Positions 45,963 through 54,746 of a stretch of 64,000 bases of DNA are shown one piece after another. Numbering within the stretch: the stretch's first letter is position 1; every line of letters starts with the position of its first letter. The notes under the pieces were generated by a model that had not been told where the DNA came from, did no database searches, and worked only from the letters and a program-made list of their open reading frames with translations. A program made the position numbers and the translations under genes. This DNA comes from Bacteroidales bacterium (GTDB lineage Bacteria; Bacteroidota; Bacteroidia; Bacteroidales; ML635J-15). The stretch spans positions 62,001 to 126,000 of the forward strand of contig JAISPG010000073.1 of assembly GCA_031275085.1 (NCBI GenBank), given 5' to 3'.

Positions 45963-46899
45963 TTTTATATTTTTTTCCCTGATATGAATTTATTTTTTTC
46001 ATTTCAGAATTAACAAGATGAGCTACTTCAAAGTTCTTTTTCCCACCCCAATTAGGATAAATCAGCATATCTTTGGGAGATTCGCTGGTAAAACGGTCTA
46101 TAATTATTCTGGGATTTAGTAACTCCAGAAAATTAATTATAATCCTGATATAATTTTCTAAGGATAAGTCAATAAACAAATCCGGCTGAGAATAATATAT
46201 TTTAGCAAGACGGGTGTTTTTTAACACCTGCATTTGGTGAACTTTTAAAGTATTTAAAGGTAATTTTGATATATTTTCTGCATGTCTGTAAAAATCGTCT
46301 TCATTTTCGCCAGGTAAGCCTAATATTAAATGAAGTCCGCAATTTATACCAAAACTTTTTGTTAATTCCACCGCATTTATAGTTTGTTGATATGTATGAC
46401 CACGGTTTATAAACTTTAATGTTTCATCGTTGGTTGATTCTGCTCCAAATTCAATGCTTACATATTTATTATCTGCAATTTTGGAAAGCAAACTAAGAAT
46501 TTCTTTATTAATACAATCAGGACGTGTAGCAATAACAAGTCCTTCAACCCCATCAACCGATAATGCTTCGTAATATAATTTTTTCAGGATATCAATGTTT
46601 GCATAAGTATTAGTAAAAGCCTGAAAGTAAGCTAAATATTTTTGTGATTTATATTTTTCAGAAAAGAAAGAAATTCCTTTTTGTAACTGTCCGACAATAC
46701 TTATTTCCGGAGAACAATAAAACGGGCTAAAACTTTTGTTCGTACAATAAATACATCCACCTTCGCCTTTTAAATTATCTCTGTTTGGACATGTAAATCC
46801 TGCATTAACAGAAATTTTTTGAACTCTGACACCAAATATATCTTTTATATAGGATGAATAATCATTCCATAAAAGTTTATTTTGACTGTGAGAAATCAT
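45949..46899 (-). CDS. TIGR01212/YhcC family radical SAM protein
   Basis: A 316-residue radical SAM protein. The iron-sulfur cysteines are Cys37 (FTCPNRD), Cys49 and Cys52 (GGCIYC); the CxxxxxxxxxxxCxxC spacing belongs to the YhcC/TIGR01212 group. IVATRPDCI, SIEFGAES and CGLHLILGLPGE follow as expected. The family may act in tRNA or cofactor chemistry but has no agreed function. It overlaps the rhomboid gene by 4 bp and tatD by 14 bp. Confidence 0.9.
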   Translation of the reverse strand: MISHSQNKLLWNDYSSYIKDIFGVRVQKISVNAGFTCPNRDNLKGEGGCIYCTNKSFSPFYCSPEISIVGQLQKGISFFSEKYKSQKYLAYFQAFTNTYANIDILKKLYYEALSVDGVEGLVIATRPDCINKEILSLLSKIADNKYVSIEFGAESTNDETLKFINRGHTYQQTINAVELTKSFGINCGLHLILGLPGENEDDFYRHAENISKLPLNTLKVHQMQVLKNTRLAKIYYSQPDLFIDLSLENYIRIIINFLELLNPRIIIDRFTSESPKDMLIYPNWGGKKNFEVAHLVNSEMKKINSYQGKKYKNEIL

Positions 46900-47618
46900 T
46901 TTTCTGATTTTTTAATATTTTTCTTTTCCTCTTTATAAAAGTATTTTAGCTCAGTATCATCACTTTCTGTACAATTATAATCTTCGACTTTAAATTCGGT
47001 ATATACGATTTCATCGTCATCATCTTCATATATATCCACAAATTTGGGAGGACGGTAGATAAATGACAGTCCAATACCAACAGCAAGTCCCGATAAGTGA
47101 CCTTCCCAGCTGATACCATTATTCTGCGGAAATATCCCCCATATCATACTACCGTATAAAAACACAACAATTAAAGATACTGCTGTAAGATTACGGTTTT
47201 TGCTAAGTATCCCAGACGTGAAAATATATCCGGCAAATGCATATATCATTGCACTTGCTCCGATATGGATATTATCTCTTCCTATGATCCAGGTAAGTAT
47301 CCCGCTAAGAAAATAAGACCAAAGAAAAACAGAAAGTGCATCTTTTTTGTAAAAATAAAAGATCATTGTGCCCATAATTATGAAACTCACAGTATTGGAT
47401 AAGATATGGTCGAAACCACCATGCAAAAAAGGCATGGTAAATATTCCATACCAGTTAGATATACTTCTTGGCAATAATCCGTATTGAGATAGGTCTATGT
47501 GCAAACTGATTTCCAAGAGAAATACCATCCAGCACAAAAACATAAAGAATGCGGGAACTAATGATGCTATAAGAAATTTATGAAATTCATTTTTATGTTC
47601 ATATTTGTTTTCAGACAT
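46896..47618 (-). CDS. Rhomboid family intramembrane serine protease
   Basis: A 240-residue membrane protein with about six helices. The catalytic serine is Ser122 in HIGASAMIYAF, the catalytic histidine His174 in WEGHLSGLAVG, and HGGFDHILSN (66-75) is the conserved rhomboid loop. A cytoplasmic acidic C-terminal tail follows. It cleaves unknown membrane substrates. It is the first gene of the tcdA operon. A TATCTTTG box (CAAAGATA at 47623-47630 on the plus strand) lies only 4 bp before the ATG, predicting a leaderless or nearly leaderless mRNA. Confidence 0.92.
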   Translation of the reverse strand: MSENKYEHKNEFHKFLIASLVPAFFMFLCWMVFLLEISLHIDLSQYGLLPRSISNWYGIFTMPFLHGGFDHILSNTVSFIIMGTMIFYFYKKDALSVFLWSYFLSGILTWIIGRDNIHIGASAMIYAFAGYIFTSGILSKNRNLTAVSLIVVFLYGSMIWGIFPQNNGISWEGHLSGLAVGIGLSFIYRPPKFVDIYEDDDDEIVYTEFKVEDYNCTESDDTELKYFYKEEKKNIKKSEK

Positions 47619-47681
47619 GTGGCAAAGATAGTTTTTTTTAATAAAAGTTATACAGTAGAAGACTCCTTACATTTATCTAAA

Positions 47682-48527
47682 CTAATACAATTTTTTTAAT
47701 AATTTTGCTACGCCATTGTTTTCGTTGGAGTCAATAATATTGTAATTAAATTTTATATCATCAGGAGAGTTCTCCACAATGTATGAATTTTTCACATCAG
47801 CATAATTTAACATATCAAGATCATAATAATCATTGCCTACAATTACAATATCTTTTTTGAGTATATTTATTTTTTTTCTTATAAATTCAATCCCGGAAGC
47901 TTTGGATATTTTACCCGGAAGTATTTCGATCCATATTGATTTTCCATCTATGGGGCTGGTAGCTTTAACTATATTTAATTCGCCAAACTGTTTTTTTATT
48001 GTATTATAATGGTCTTGTTCTTTATTGCAAATAATAACAAACTGAGATGCTGTATCAGGACATTTGATAATTGGTTCCAGCCCATTATTTTTATAATGTC
48101 TGACACGGGTTATAAAATCTTTATTTAAATTCTTTCCTGAATAAAAATGATGAAAAAAATGATTATTCGGAACAGGTAATTGTACCATAAAATCATAATT
48201 ATTCTCGACAAGAAAGTCGTAAATATTTTTAGTTTGTATATAATCTATTTCACTTTTGTGCAGTAATTCTTTTTTTCTCCAATCATAAATTCCAATGCCT
48301 GAAGAACATATTAAATAGTCAACAGGAAAATCCTTATCCACAACTTTTTCAATTGAAAAAAGACTTCTGCCTGTTGCCACAGCTCTAATAATACCTAAAT
48401 TTCCAATTCTAACGAGTTCATCTATAGTTTCAGAAGATACCCTACTGTCATTTCCGGCTAAAGTTCCGTCATAGTCGGAGACAAACATTTTATTTACAAA
48501 ATATTGTTCCAAATTAATATTTATCAA
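47682..48527 (-). CDS. HAD-IIB (Cof-type) phosphatase
   Basis: A 281-residue HAD-superfamily protein. The nucleophile loop is SDYDGTLAG (Asp18-Tyr-Asp20), and GNDYYDLDMLNYAD carries the terminal metal aspartates, with a lysine in GKISKASG. The Cof/YbjI-type cap domain lies in the middle. Substrates in this group are sugar phosphates or nucleotides; the specific one is unknown. It lies 54 bp downstream of pyrD on the same strand. Confidence 0.85.
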   Translation of the reverse strand: MININLEQYFVNKMFVSDYDGTLAGNDSRVSSETIDELVRIGNLGIIRAVATGRSLFSIEKVVDKDFPVDYLICSSGIGIYDWRKKELLHKSEIDYIQTKNIYDFLVENNYDFMVQLPVPNNHFFHHFYSGKNLNKDFITRVRHYKNNGLEPIIKCPDTASQFVIICNKEQDHYNTIKKQFGELNIVKATSPIDGKSIWIEILPGKISKASGIEFIRKKINILKKDIVIVGNDYYDLDMLNYADVKNSYIVENSPDDIKFNYNIIDSNENNGVAKLLKKLY

Positions 48528-48581
48528 GTGTGATATTCTAAATTCTGACTTTATTTTATTAAAATGTACACATATACATAT

Positions 48582-49490
48582 TTAATTTATGGCACCTATT
48601 AATTCCGTGATGTTTTTTATTCCATGAATATTACAATAATGTTTAATTCCTTCTAATATCTTCATGGTAATGTCAGGATAAATAAAATTTGCTGTTCCGA
48701 TTTGTACGCAAGATGCTCCCGCAAGTAAGAATTCAATGGCATCATCTGCATTCATAATTCCACCTAAACCACATATCGGAATCTTTACAGCTTTTGAAAC
48801 CTGCCATACCATACGGACAGCTATAGGCTTTATAGCAGGACCTGATAATCCTCCTGTAATTGTTGATAATTTAGGTTTTCTGGTATTTATATCTATAGCC
48901 ATACCCAAAAATGTGTTTACAAGTGAAAGACTGTTAGCCCCCTGCTCTTCAACAGATTTCGCTATAGACACTATGTCTGTAACATTAGGAGAAAGTTTAA
49001 CCATAAGATGTTTTTTATAAACTTTTCTGACCTCTTTTACAACCTGTGCAGCTGAGGAACAATTTGTTCCAAAAGCCATCCCGCCTTCCTTGACATTAGG
49101 ACAACTTATATTTAATTCAATTCCCGGTATTTTATCCAGTTCATTAATTTTAGCTGCTGTTTCAACATAATCTTCAATTGCCGAACCACTAACATTTACT
49201 AAAATATTTGTATCATATTTGGATATACGTGGATATATTTCATTACAAAAAAAATCAACACCTTTATTCTGTAATCCCACAGCATTCAACATTCCTGATG
49301 CCGTTTCCGCCATTCTAGGATAAGGATTTCCTTCTCTTGCATTTAAGGTAGTCCCTTTTACTATAAAACCGCCCAAAGAACTTAAATCAACAAAATCTTC
49401 AAATTCATATCCATATCCAAACGTTCCGGAAGCAGTAAGTACTGGATTTTTAAAATTCAAGCCGTTAAAATCAATATTTAAATTTACCAT
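48582..49490 (-). CDS. pyrD: Dihydroorotate dehydrogenase B, catalytic subunit
   Basis: A 302-residue FMN-binding TIM barrel of class 1B. The FMN and substrate motifs [43 protein letters not shown] (with the candidate catalytic cysteine in NISCPN), [13 protein letters not shown] and [20 protein letters not shown] are present. It works with PyrK, whose gene is upstream and overlaps by 7 bp, and passes electrons to NAD+. Confidence 0.95.
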   Translation of the reverse strand: MVNLNIDFNGLNFKNPVLTASGTFGYGYEFEDFVDLSSLGGFIVKGTTLNAREGNPYPRMAETASGMLNAVGLQNKGVDFFCNEIYPRISKYDTNILVNVSGSAIEDYVETAAKINELDKIPGIELNISCPNVKEGGMAFGTNCSSAAQVVKEVRKVYKKHLMVKLSPNVTDIVSIAKSVEEQGANSLSLVNTFLGMAIDINTRKPKLSTITGGLSGPAIKPIAVRMVWQVSKAVKIPICGLGGIMNADDAIEFLLAGASCVQIGTANFIYPDITMKILEGIKHYCNIHGIKNITELIGAIN

Positions 49491-50254
49491 ATCAATTCTT
49501 TTACATTAAAAACAGGACCTTCTGTACAAACACACTTATGTCCGGACACTGTATCCTGGACACAACACAAACAAGCACCTATACCGCATGCCATCAAATT
49601 TTCCAGAGAAACCTCACAATCTATTCCCCTTTCAATTGCCCATTTGCCAAGGTCTTTTAACATAGCATCGGGACCACAAGCATAAATTTTCCCAAAAGGA
49701 AAAAATCTGGAATTTAATAGTGAATGTTCCAAAACTGTCCCCTTTTCTCCATAACTTCCATCATCAGTCGAATAATATACGTTTCCATATTTAGCATATT
49801 TATCCTTTAATAAAACTAATTTTGAATTTCTATATCCCATCAGTAATGTAGGTGTAATCCCAAAATTAAGCATGTATTTAGCAGTATATAATAATGGAGC
49901 CACGCCACATCCTCCTCCAATCAATAAAACTTTATTACATGAAGGCATGGAAAATGAATTTCCTAAAGGGTAAACAATATTAAGATACTCATATTTTTTT
50001 GTCTCAGACAATTTTAATGTTCCTTTTCCGGCAATTCGTATCAAAAGAGTTATTGTATTTTTATCATAATTTACATCATGAATACTGACCGGACGTCTTA
50101 AAAATGTCTCAGAAGTATCAGGTATTTTTACTTCAACAAATTGAGCAGGTAAAATAAATGGTAAATCTTCTTCGCTCTGGAGTTTTAATAAAAAATAGTC
50201 TTTATTTAACCTTTGATTTTTAACTACTAGCAAGCTATCAATATACTTTTTCAT
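49484..50254 (-). CDS. pyrK: Dihydroorotate dehydrogenase B, electron transfer subunit
   Basis: A 256-residue ferredoxin-reductase-fold protein that binds FAD and a [2Fe-2S] cluster and passes electrons from PyrD to NAD+. The FAD motif RRPVSI, the NAD-binding GGGCGVAPL and the C-terminal cluster cysteines Cys223, Cys228, Cys231 and Cys243 (CGIGACLCC...CTEGP) are visible. It overlaps pyrD by 7 bp. A CAAAATTA element (50275-50282) lies upstream, and the XRE regulator gene ends 34 bp upstream on the same strand. Confidence 0.95.
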   Translation of the reverse strand: MKKYIDSLLVVKNQRLNKDYFLLKLQSEEDLPFILPAQFVEVKIPDTSETFLRRPVSIHDVNYDKNTITLLIRIAGKGTLKLSETKKYEYLNIVYPLGNSFSMPSCNKVLLIGGGCGVAPLLYTAKYMLNFGITPTLLMGYRNSKLVLLKDKYAKYGNVYYSTDDGSYGEKGTVLEHSLLNSRFFPFGKIYACGPDAMLKDLGKWAIERGIDCEVSLENLMACGIGACLCCVQDTVSGHKCVCTEGPVFNVKELIW

Positions 50255-50288
50255 TTTACTAAATTATACATTAGCAAAATTAAATAAT

Positions 50289-50789
50289 TTATTGATTTGG
50301 CAGGTAATAATCAAAACTTTTATCAGTATAAAACACAACAATTTTGTCAACATTTTTAATGTTTTTGTTAATTATTTGTTGTGTAGCTTGTTCTGTATAA
50401 ATATCACCCGATTTATTACTTTCTATTTTCCCGGATCCATTATTCGTATCTTCAACTACAGTAGGAGGAATTTTACTTTCATACATAACCGTTCCCTGAT
50501 TTTTAGGATTATTAGTAAATAAATCTAACTGAGGTTGTTCAAAAGTAGTATTTTCATCAAAATCGCTTTCTTTTACCGGAGATTTATACATATACCCTTT
50601 ACCTGTTAATAACCATTCAGGGTTTATGCCTCGAAATCTTTCAACAATTTTTATAATAAAATCAAGAGAAGGATTATTTCGTCCGGATAAAATATGAGAT
50701 ATGCTTGAGGCTTGTACTCCAATTTCATCTGCAAATTTTGTTGCAGTATATCCTTCTTCTCGTATAATTTTAGCAATTCTGTCTTTCAT
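50289..50789 (-). CDS. XRE family transcriptional regulator
   Basis: A 166-residue protein. Residues 1-60 form a lambda-repressor-type helix-turn-helix (KDRIAKIIREEGYTATKFADEIGVQASSISHILSGRNNPS), the version with ISHILSGRNNPSLD common in Bacteroidota. A polar linker follows, then a short conserved end VDKIVVFYTDKSFDYYLPNQ. No peptidase or sensor domain is seen. Two copies of its possible binding site form a perfect 24-bp tandem repeat just 11 bp before the start codon, so autoregulation is likely. It may also be transcribed into pyrK. Target genes are unknown. Confidence 0.88.
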   Translation of the reverse strand: MKDRIAKIIREEGYTATKFADEIGVQASSISHILSGRNNPSLDFIIKIVERFRGINPEWLLTGKGYMYKSPVKESDFDENTTFEQPQLDLFTNNPKNQGTVMYESKIPPTVVEDTNNGSGKIESNKSGDIYTEQATQQIINKNIKNVDKIVVFYTDKSFDYYLPNQ

Positions 50790-50800
50790 ATTTCTTATAA

Positions 50801-50848
50801 AAATTATTTTACAAATGTAATAATAAATTATTTTACAAATGTAATAAT
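50801..50848. repeat. Perfect 24-bp tandem duplication upstream of the XRE gene
   Basis: Bases 50801-50824 and 50825-50848 are identical. Each contains TTACAAATGTAA (50809-50820 and 50833-50844), which on the minus strand contains TACATTTG, a -7 promoter element. It therefore is both a promoter-like and an operator-like site. Confidence 0.8.
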
Positions 50849-51276
50849 TTTGATTTTATTTATAATTTACATTTGTAAAATGAGGTAATATAAAATTTTT
50901 ATATTATTTCAGAACTTTAAAGGCTTTGAGAAGTATTGAATCAAATTAAATATTATTTCAAATAAAGCTTTAAATTATATATCATAAATAACTGATTATT
51001 AATATTATATATATATATATAAATTAGCATTTTTTCATATAATATTAAATAATTTCACGAATGTAATTGATTTTATTAAATAATAAGTTCAAGTAAATCT
51101 TATATTTAATTGATTATAAGTATTTTAATCAAAATAATAATATTTCTTTGATTTATATTTATTATTTACATAAGTTAATTTACAATCTATTAATTATATG
51201 CTAATTTTGATATAATTCTCTTATGTTACATTTGTAAAATATGATTTATTTATAAATAATAAGTTTACAAATGTAA
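50809..51276. promoter_or_regulatory. Array of five TTACAwwTGTAA near-palindromes
   Basis: The 12-mer occurs at 50809-50820, 50833-50844, 50867-50878, 51226-51237 and 51265-51276. Copies 1, 2 and 5 read TTACAAATGTAA and copies 3 and 4 read TTACATTTGTAA, so their embedded TACATTTG boxes face left and right respectively. A weaker relative (TTCACGAATGTAA) is at 51054-51066. This is a likely operator set for the XRE protein and may also be overlapping core promoters. Confidence 0.65.
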
Positions 51277-51657
51277 CCTAGTATTATTTTTTACTATTTT
51301 AAAAATGTTATAAAATTGAAGAATAAAATTTTTTTAATAACTAATACTATCAAAAAAAATAATCTCTAAAATGGGATATAAATGATTAAAAAAACATACC
51401 TTCTCTACCCTCTTTTCTAATTTAAATTTATTAGAGGCATACTTAAAAAATTAAAATCAAACTTTGCTTTATGTACTTTTATTTGTTCATTAAGAAATTA
51501 AGAATGATAGATAAATTTCTAAATACAAAAAGTTTTTATTTCTTAAATTTTGCTGAGGAAAAGTAAAAAGTCTATTTGTCGTATCACCTCACCTGCATCA
51601 AGGTTTTTATTATTTTGTCTTTATTGTGAGTATATGTAGGGGTTAATCCAATAATAA
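50849..51657. other. Gene-free AT-rich region
   Basis: No credible coding frame, tRNA or terminator was seen in this part of the 868-bp gap 50790-51657. It holds a perfect 10-bp-arm AT palindrome (50886-50895, 50897-50906), a short TA run near 51004-51021, copies 3 to 5 of the 12-mer, and a somewhat less AT-rich patch near 51575-51605. Confidence 0.7.
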
Positions 51658-52962
51658 TTAATCTAGTTTTTTATATATCTTACTCATTTTAGGCAAAATA
51701 AGTAATCTTAAAGAAGTATCATAAGTGAAATAATTCCATGCCCAGTTAATAATAACAAAAATTTTATTTTTTAAACCGGTTGTGTATAACATATGTATTA
51801 TTAACCATAAAAGCCATGCAATAAATCCGCTAAATTTTAATTTACCTAAATCTGCAACAGCTGCATTTCTGCTAATTGTAGCCAGTGATCCCTTATCCTT
51901 ATAGTAAAATTTTTTCATTTTACTATTTCCTTTAACTACCCGATTCATATTTTTTGCAAGATTATTTGCCATTTGTAATGCGGTTTGAACAACTTGTGGA
52001 TGACCTTTAGGATATTGGTCATTTATCATCAATGAAATATCGCCAATACAATAAATATTTTCATATCCTTTTACTTGATTATATTCATTGACAAGTAAAC
52101 GTCCTTTCATATATACGTCATTATTCAATCCATTTATTGTATTTGCCTTAACACCTGCTACCCAAAATACATTCTGTGAATAAATTTCCTCTCCATTATC
52201 CATTTTTATACAATCATCTTCATAAGAAACGACAGCTCTATTTTGATGAATAATTACTCCTTTTTTCTGGAAATTTTCCAAGACCTTCTTTGATGCATAT
52301 TCAGACATGGAAGACAGAAGCCTTGTAGAAGAATCAATCAAATGTATATTCATTTTTGAGAGATCTAATTCAGGATAATCTTTGTGCAATATATTTTTCT
52401 TTATATCGCTTAAGGCTCCTGTTAATTCAACTCCTGTAGGACCACCACCAACAATTACAAAATTAAGGATCTTCTCTAATTCACATTCAGAAGTTGCATT
52501 TAATGCTTGCTCTAAACTTAATAAGATTCGGTTCCGGATCAATATGGATTCTGAAATACTTTTCATACCGAATACTGCATCAATCAAGGAATTATTTTCA
52601 AAATAATTAGTGTCGCATCCTGTAGCAATAACCAAATAATCATAATGGATTTTTCCGATATTTGTTTCAACAATACTTTCGGAAGCATTTATATTTAAAG
52701 CCCTGCATGTTCGAAAATGAAAATTGGCATGTTCCTTAAAAGCCTTTCTAAGGGGAAAAGCTATTGAACTCGGCTCAAGCCCTGCTGTTGCGACCTGATA
52801 CATCAAAGGTTGAAACTGATGATAATTAATTTTATCTATCAGTACCACCTGGAAAAGATTCGCATTTATTTTTCGTACAAACTTAAAACCTGCAAATCCT
52901 CCGCCGATAACAACTATCCTTTTTAATCCTTCTATATTAGGAATATCTACTGCTTCTCCCAT
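51658..52962 (-). CDS. Type II NADH dehydrogenase (NDH-2), FAD-dependent
   Basis: A 434-residue flavoprotein. The FAD-binding site is VVIGGGFAGFKFVRK (about 16-30) and the NADH-binding site VIVGGGPTGVELTGAL (about 168-183); DKINYHQFQPLMYQVATAGLEPSSIAFPLR is the typical NDH-2 signature, and YCIGDI is the second FAD motif. A C-terminal amphipathic/hydrophobic part (FIAWLLWLIIHMLY) anchors it to the membrane surface. It moves electrons from NADH to menaquinone without pumping protons. It stands alone, 695 bp upstream of the LOG gene stop of the next operon and with a large regulatory gap upstream. Confidence 0.93.
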   Translation of the reverse strand: MGEAVDIPNIEGLKRIVVIGGGFAGFKFVRKINANLFQVVLIDKINYHQFQPLMYQVATAGLEPSSIAFPLRKAFKEHANFHFRTCRALNINASESIVETNIGKIHYDYLVIATGCDTNYFENNSLIDAVFGMKSISESILIRNRILLSLEQALNATSECELEKILNFVIVGGGPTGVELTGALSDIKKNILHKDYPELDLSKMNIHLIDSSTRLLSSMSEYASKKVLENFQKKGVIIHQNRAVVSYEDDCIKMDNGEEIYSQNVFWVAGVKANTINGLNNDVYMKGRLLVNEYNQVKGYENIYCIGDISLMINDQYPKGHPQVVQTALQMANNLAKNMNRVVKGNSKMKKFYYKDKGSLATISRNAAVADLGKLKFSGFIAWLLWLIIHMLYTTGLKNKIFVIINWAWNYFTYDTSLRLLILPKMSKIYKKLD

Positions 52963-53101
52963 TTAATAATAAATTTTATTGGAGAACATATTAAAAAAGG
53001 ATTTGTTCAGAAAATACAGAACAGAATTTTTCTATATTTTTATAAAATCAAACAGTTAGTCTTAATAATTAAATCTATTTGATTTTTTGAGAAATATATA
53101 A

Positions 53102-53809
53102 TTAGAAATTTGGTTTCAATTTGAAAGACTGATAATAATCGTCAATAATTTTTACCGCTTCTTCGGGAGTATCAACAATATTGACAAGATCCAGATCGTG
53201 GGGAGAAATATTTTTTTCTTTTTCAAGCATAACTTCTTTTATCCATTTAAAAAGTCCGCCCCAAAATTCCTTATCCAATAAAACTATAGGAAAGCGGGCA
53301 GATTTTTTTGTTTGAATAAGTGTTATGGCTTCAAATAACTCATCGAAAGTACCAAAACCTCCCGGAAAAACCACAAACCCCTGAGAATATTTCATAAACA
53401 TAAGTTTTCTGACAAAGAAATAGTCAAAGGTTAACAATTTATCTTCATCAATATACTTGTTTGAATGTTGTTCAAATTCTAGTTTAATGTTACATCCTAC
53501 AGATTTTCCATTACCTATGCTCGCACCTTTATTACCTGCTTCCATAATCCCGGGACCTCCACCTGTTATTACACCAAAGCCTTTTTGAGTAAGCAGGTAA
53601 GCCGTTTCGGTTGCCATTTTATAATACTTGTTATCTGTAGACGTTCTTGCGGAACCAAAAACTGAGACACAAGGTCCTATTTGTGCAAAATTTTCAAATC
53701 CGGTAACAAATTCTCCCATTATTTTGAAAATACTCCAAGAGTCATTTGATTTTATTTCTGTCCAGGTTTTTTCGTCAATCAAACTAATAATTTTTTCTTC
53801 TTCTGTCAT
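53102..53809 (-). CDS. LOG family protein (TIGR00730)
   Basis: A 235-residue Rossmann-fold protein with the LOG motif PGGFGTFDE and GGGPGIMEAGNKGA. LOG proteins are phosphoribohydrolases that release free bases (cytokinins in plants and some bacteria) from nucleoside monophosphates; older annotations call them lysine decarboxylases, which is wrong. It is the last gene of the mtaB operon, 12 bp after the kinase. Confidence 0.92.
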   Translation of the reverse strand: MTEEEKIISLIDEKTWTEIKSNDSWSIFKIMGEFVTGFENFAQIGPCVSVFGSARTSTDNKYYKMATETAYLLTQKGFGVITGGGPGIMEAGNKGASIGNGKSVGCNIKLEFEQHSNKYIDEDKLLTFDYFFVRKLMFMKYSQGFVVFPGGFGTFDELFEAITLIQTKKSARFPIVLLDKEFWGGLFKWIKEVMLEKEKNISPHDLDLVNIVDTPEEAVKIIDDYYQSFKLKPNF

Positions 53810-53821
53810 TTATATATGCAT

Positions 53822-54745
53822 TTAATTTAATAATTTGTCCAAATCATTCTTAAAATCTTCTGCTGTTTGGTAGCGCAAAGATAAAGATTTTATTATTTCA
53901 AATTTCAAATCATATGTAGAATAATATGATTCTGATTTTGGAAGATTAGGTTTTGTTGTTGCTTTAGAAATAATATAATATAAATCATCATCAAACCTAA
54001 AATGTTTTTCAATTTTAACTACAGACTGTAAACGGCGTAAAAGCAGAGGATTAACTGTTTTTAATGCCGGTTCTTTAGCAATTGTTTCATACAAAACCAA
54101 ACCTGTACTAAAAATATCTGTATGCTCACCAATTAATTCAGGAAATCCAAATATTTGTTCGGGACTTCCATACATTACATTGTATGTTTTGTTGACTTTA
54201 TCCAGATCGTCAGCTTCATAAGATTTTTTTACATTTCCGAAATCAATGATTTTAATAACTGGATCATCAGTATTTATATCATACTCTGGATCTTCCAGAA
54301 TAATATTTGCAGGCTTTATATCACAATGGCAAATATCATTACTATGAATATAACTTAATGCATCCAAACATTTAATTATTATTTTATAAAAGAACTTATT
54401 ATAACGATAATCAAAATATTTCCTGTTTTGAATCAATTCCTTAAGTGTATATCCATATACAAATTCCTGGATCAAAAAAACAGCATTTTCTTCAACAATA
54501 AGATCTAATGTTTTTACAATTCCCGGATGTTTTAAATTTATACTTGACTCTATAAAAAACCTAAGTTTTGCAACTTCATTACCAAATAATGACGGAGATA
54601 ATTGTTTACATATAACTTTTTCTTTTGTTTTTACTTCTGCTGCAATGTAAACAACTGAAAATTTACCTTTACTGATAATAGTTTCTGGCTGATCCGGAAA
54701 ATAAAGATATTTAGAGTTATTCCCTTGTAGAATGTGAGCCTGCAT
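53822..54745 (-). CDS. Serine/threonine protein kinase
   Basis: A 307-residue Hanks-type kinase from ATG 54745 (MQAHILQGNN); a longer start would overlap the previous gene by 50 bp. Glycine-rich loop ISKGKFSVVY (24-33), ATP lysine Lys47, catalytic loop HCDIKPAN (Asp142, Lys144, Asn147), DFG at 168-170 and SPE at 194-196 are all present, so it should be active. It has no membrane segment or sensor domain, so its signal must come from elsewhere. It starts 1 bp after the GWxTD gene ends, in the same transcript. Confidence 0.9.
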   Translation of the reverse strand: MQAHILQGNNSKYLYFPDQPETIISKGKFSVVYIAAEVKTKEKVICKQLSPSLFGNEVAKLRFFIESSINLKHPGIVKTLDLIVEENAVFLIQEFVYGYTLKELIQNRKYFDYRYNKFFYKIIIKCLDALSYIHSNDICHCDIKPANIILEDPEYDINTDDPVIKIIDFGNVKKSYEADDLDKVNKTYNVMYGSPEQIFGFPELIGEHTDIFSTGLVLYETIAKEPALKTVNPLLLRRLQSVVKIEKHFRFDDDLYYIISKATTKPNLPKSESYYSTYDLKFEIIKSLSLRYQTAEDFKNDLDKLLN

Positions 54746-54746
54746 A

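Noticed and set aside
48334-48342. Perfect DnaA box TTATCCACA, possible origin element
   Set aside because: It is a single copy inside the HAD phosphatase coding region, with no cluster of boxes nearby and no dnaA in the window.
51004-51021. TA dinucleotide run, considered as an origin unwinding element or microsatellite
   Set aside because: Short, in very AT-rich surroundings, with no other origin features.
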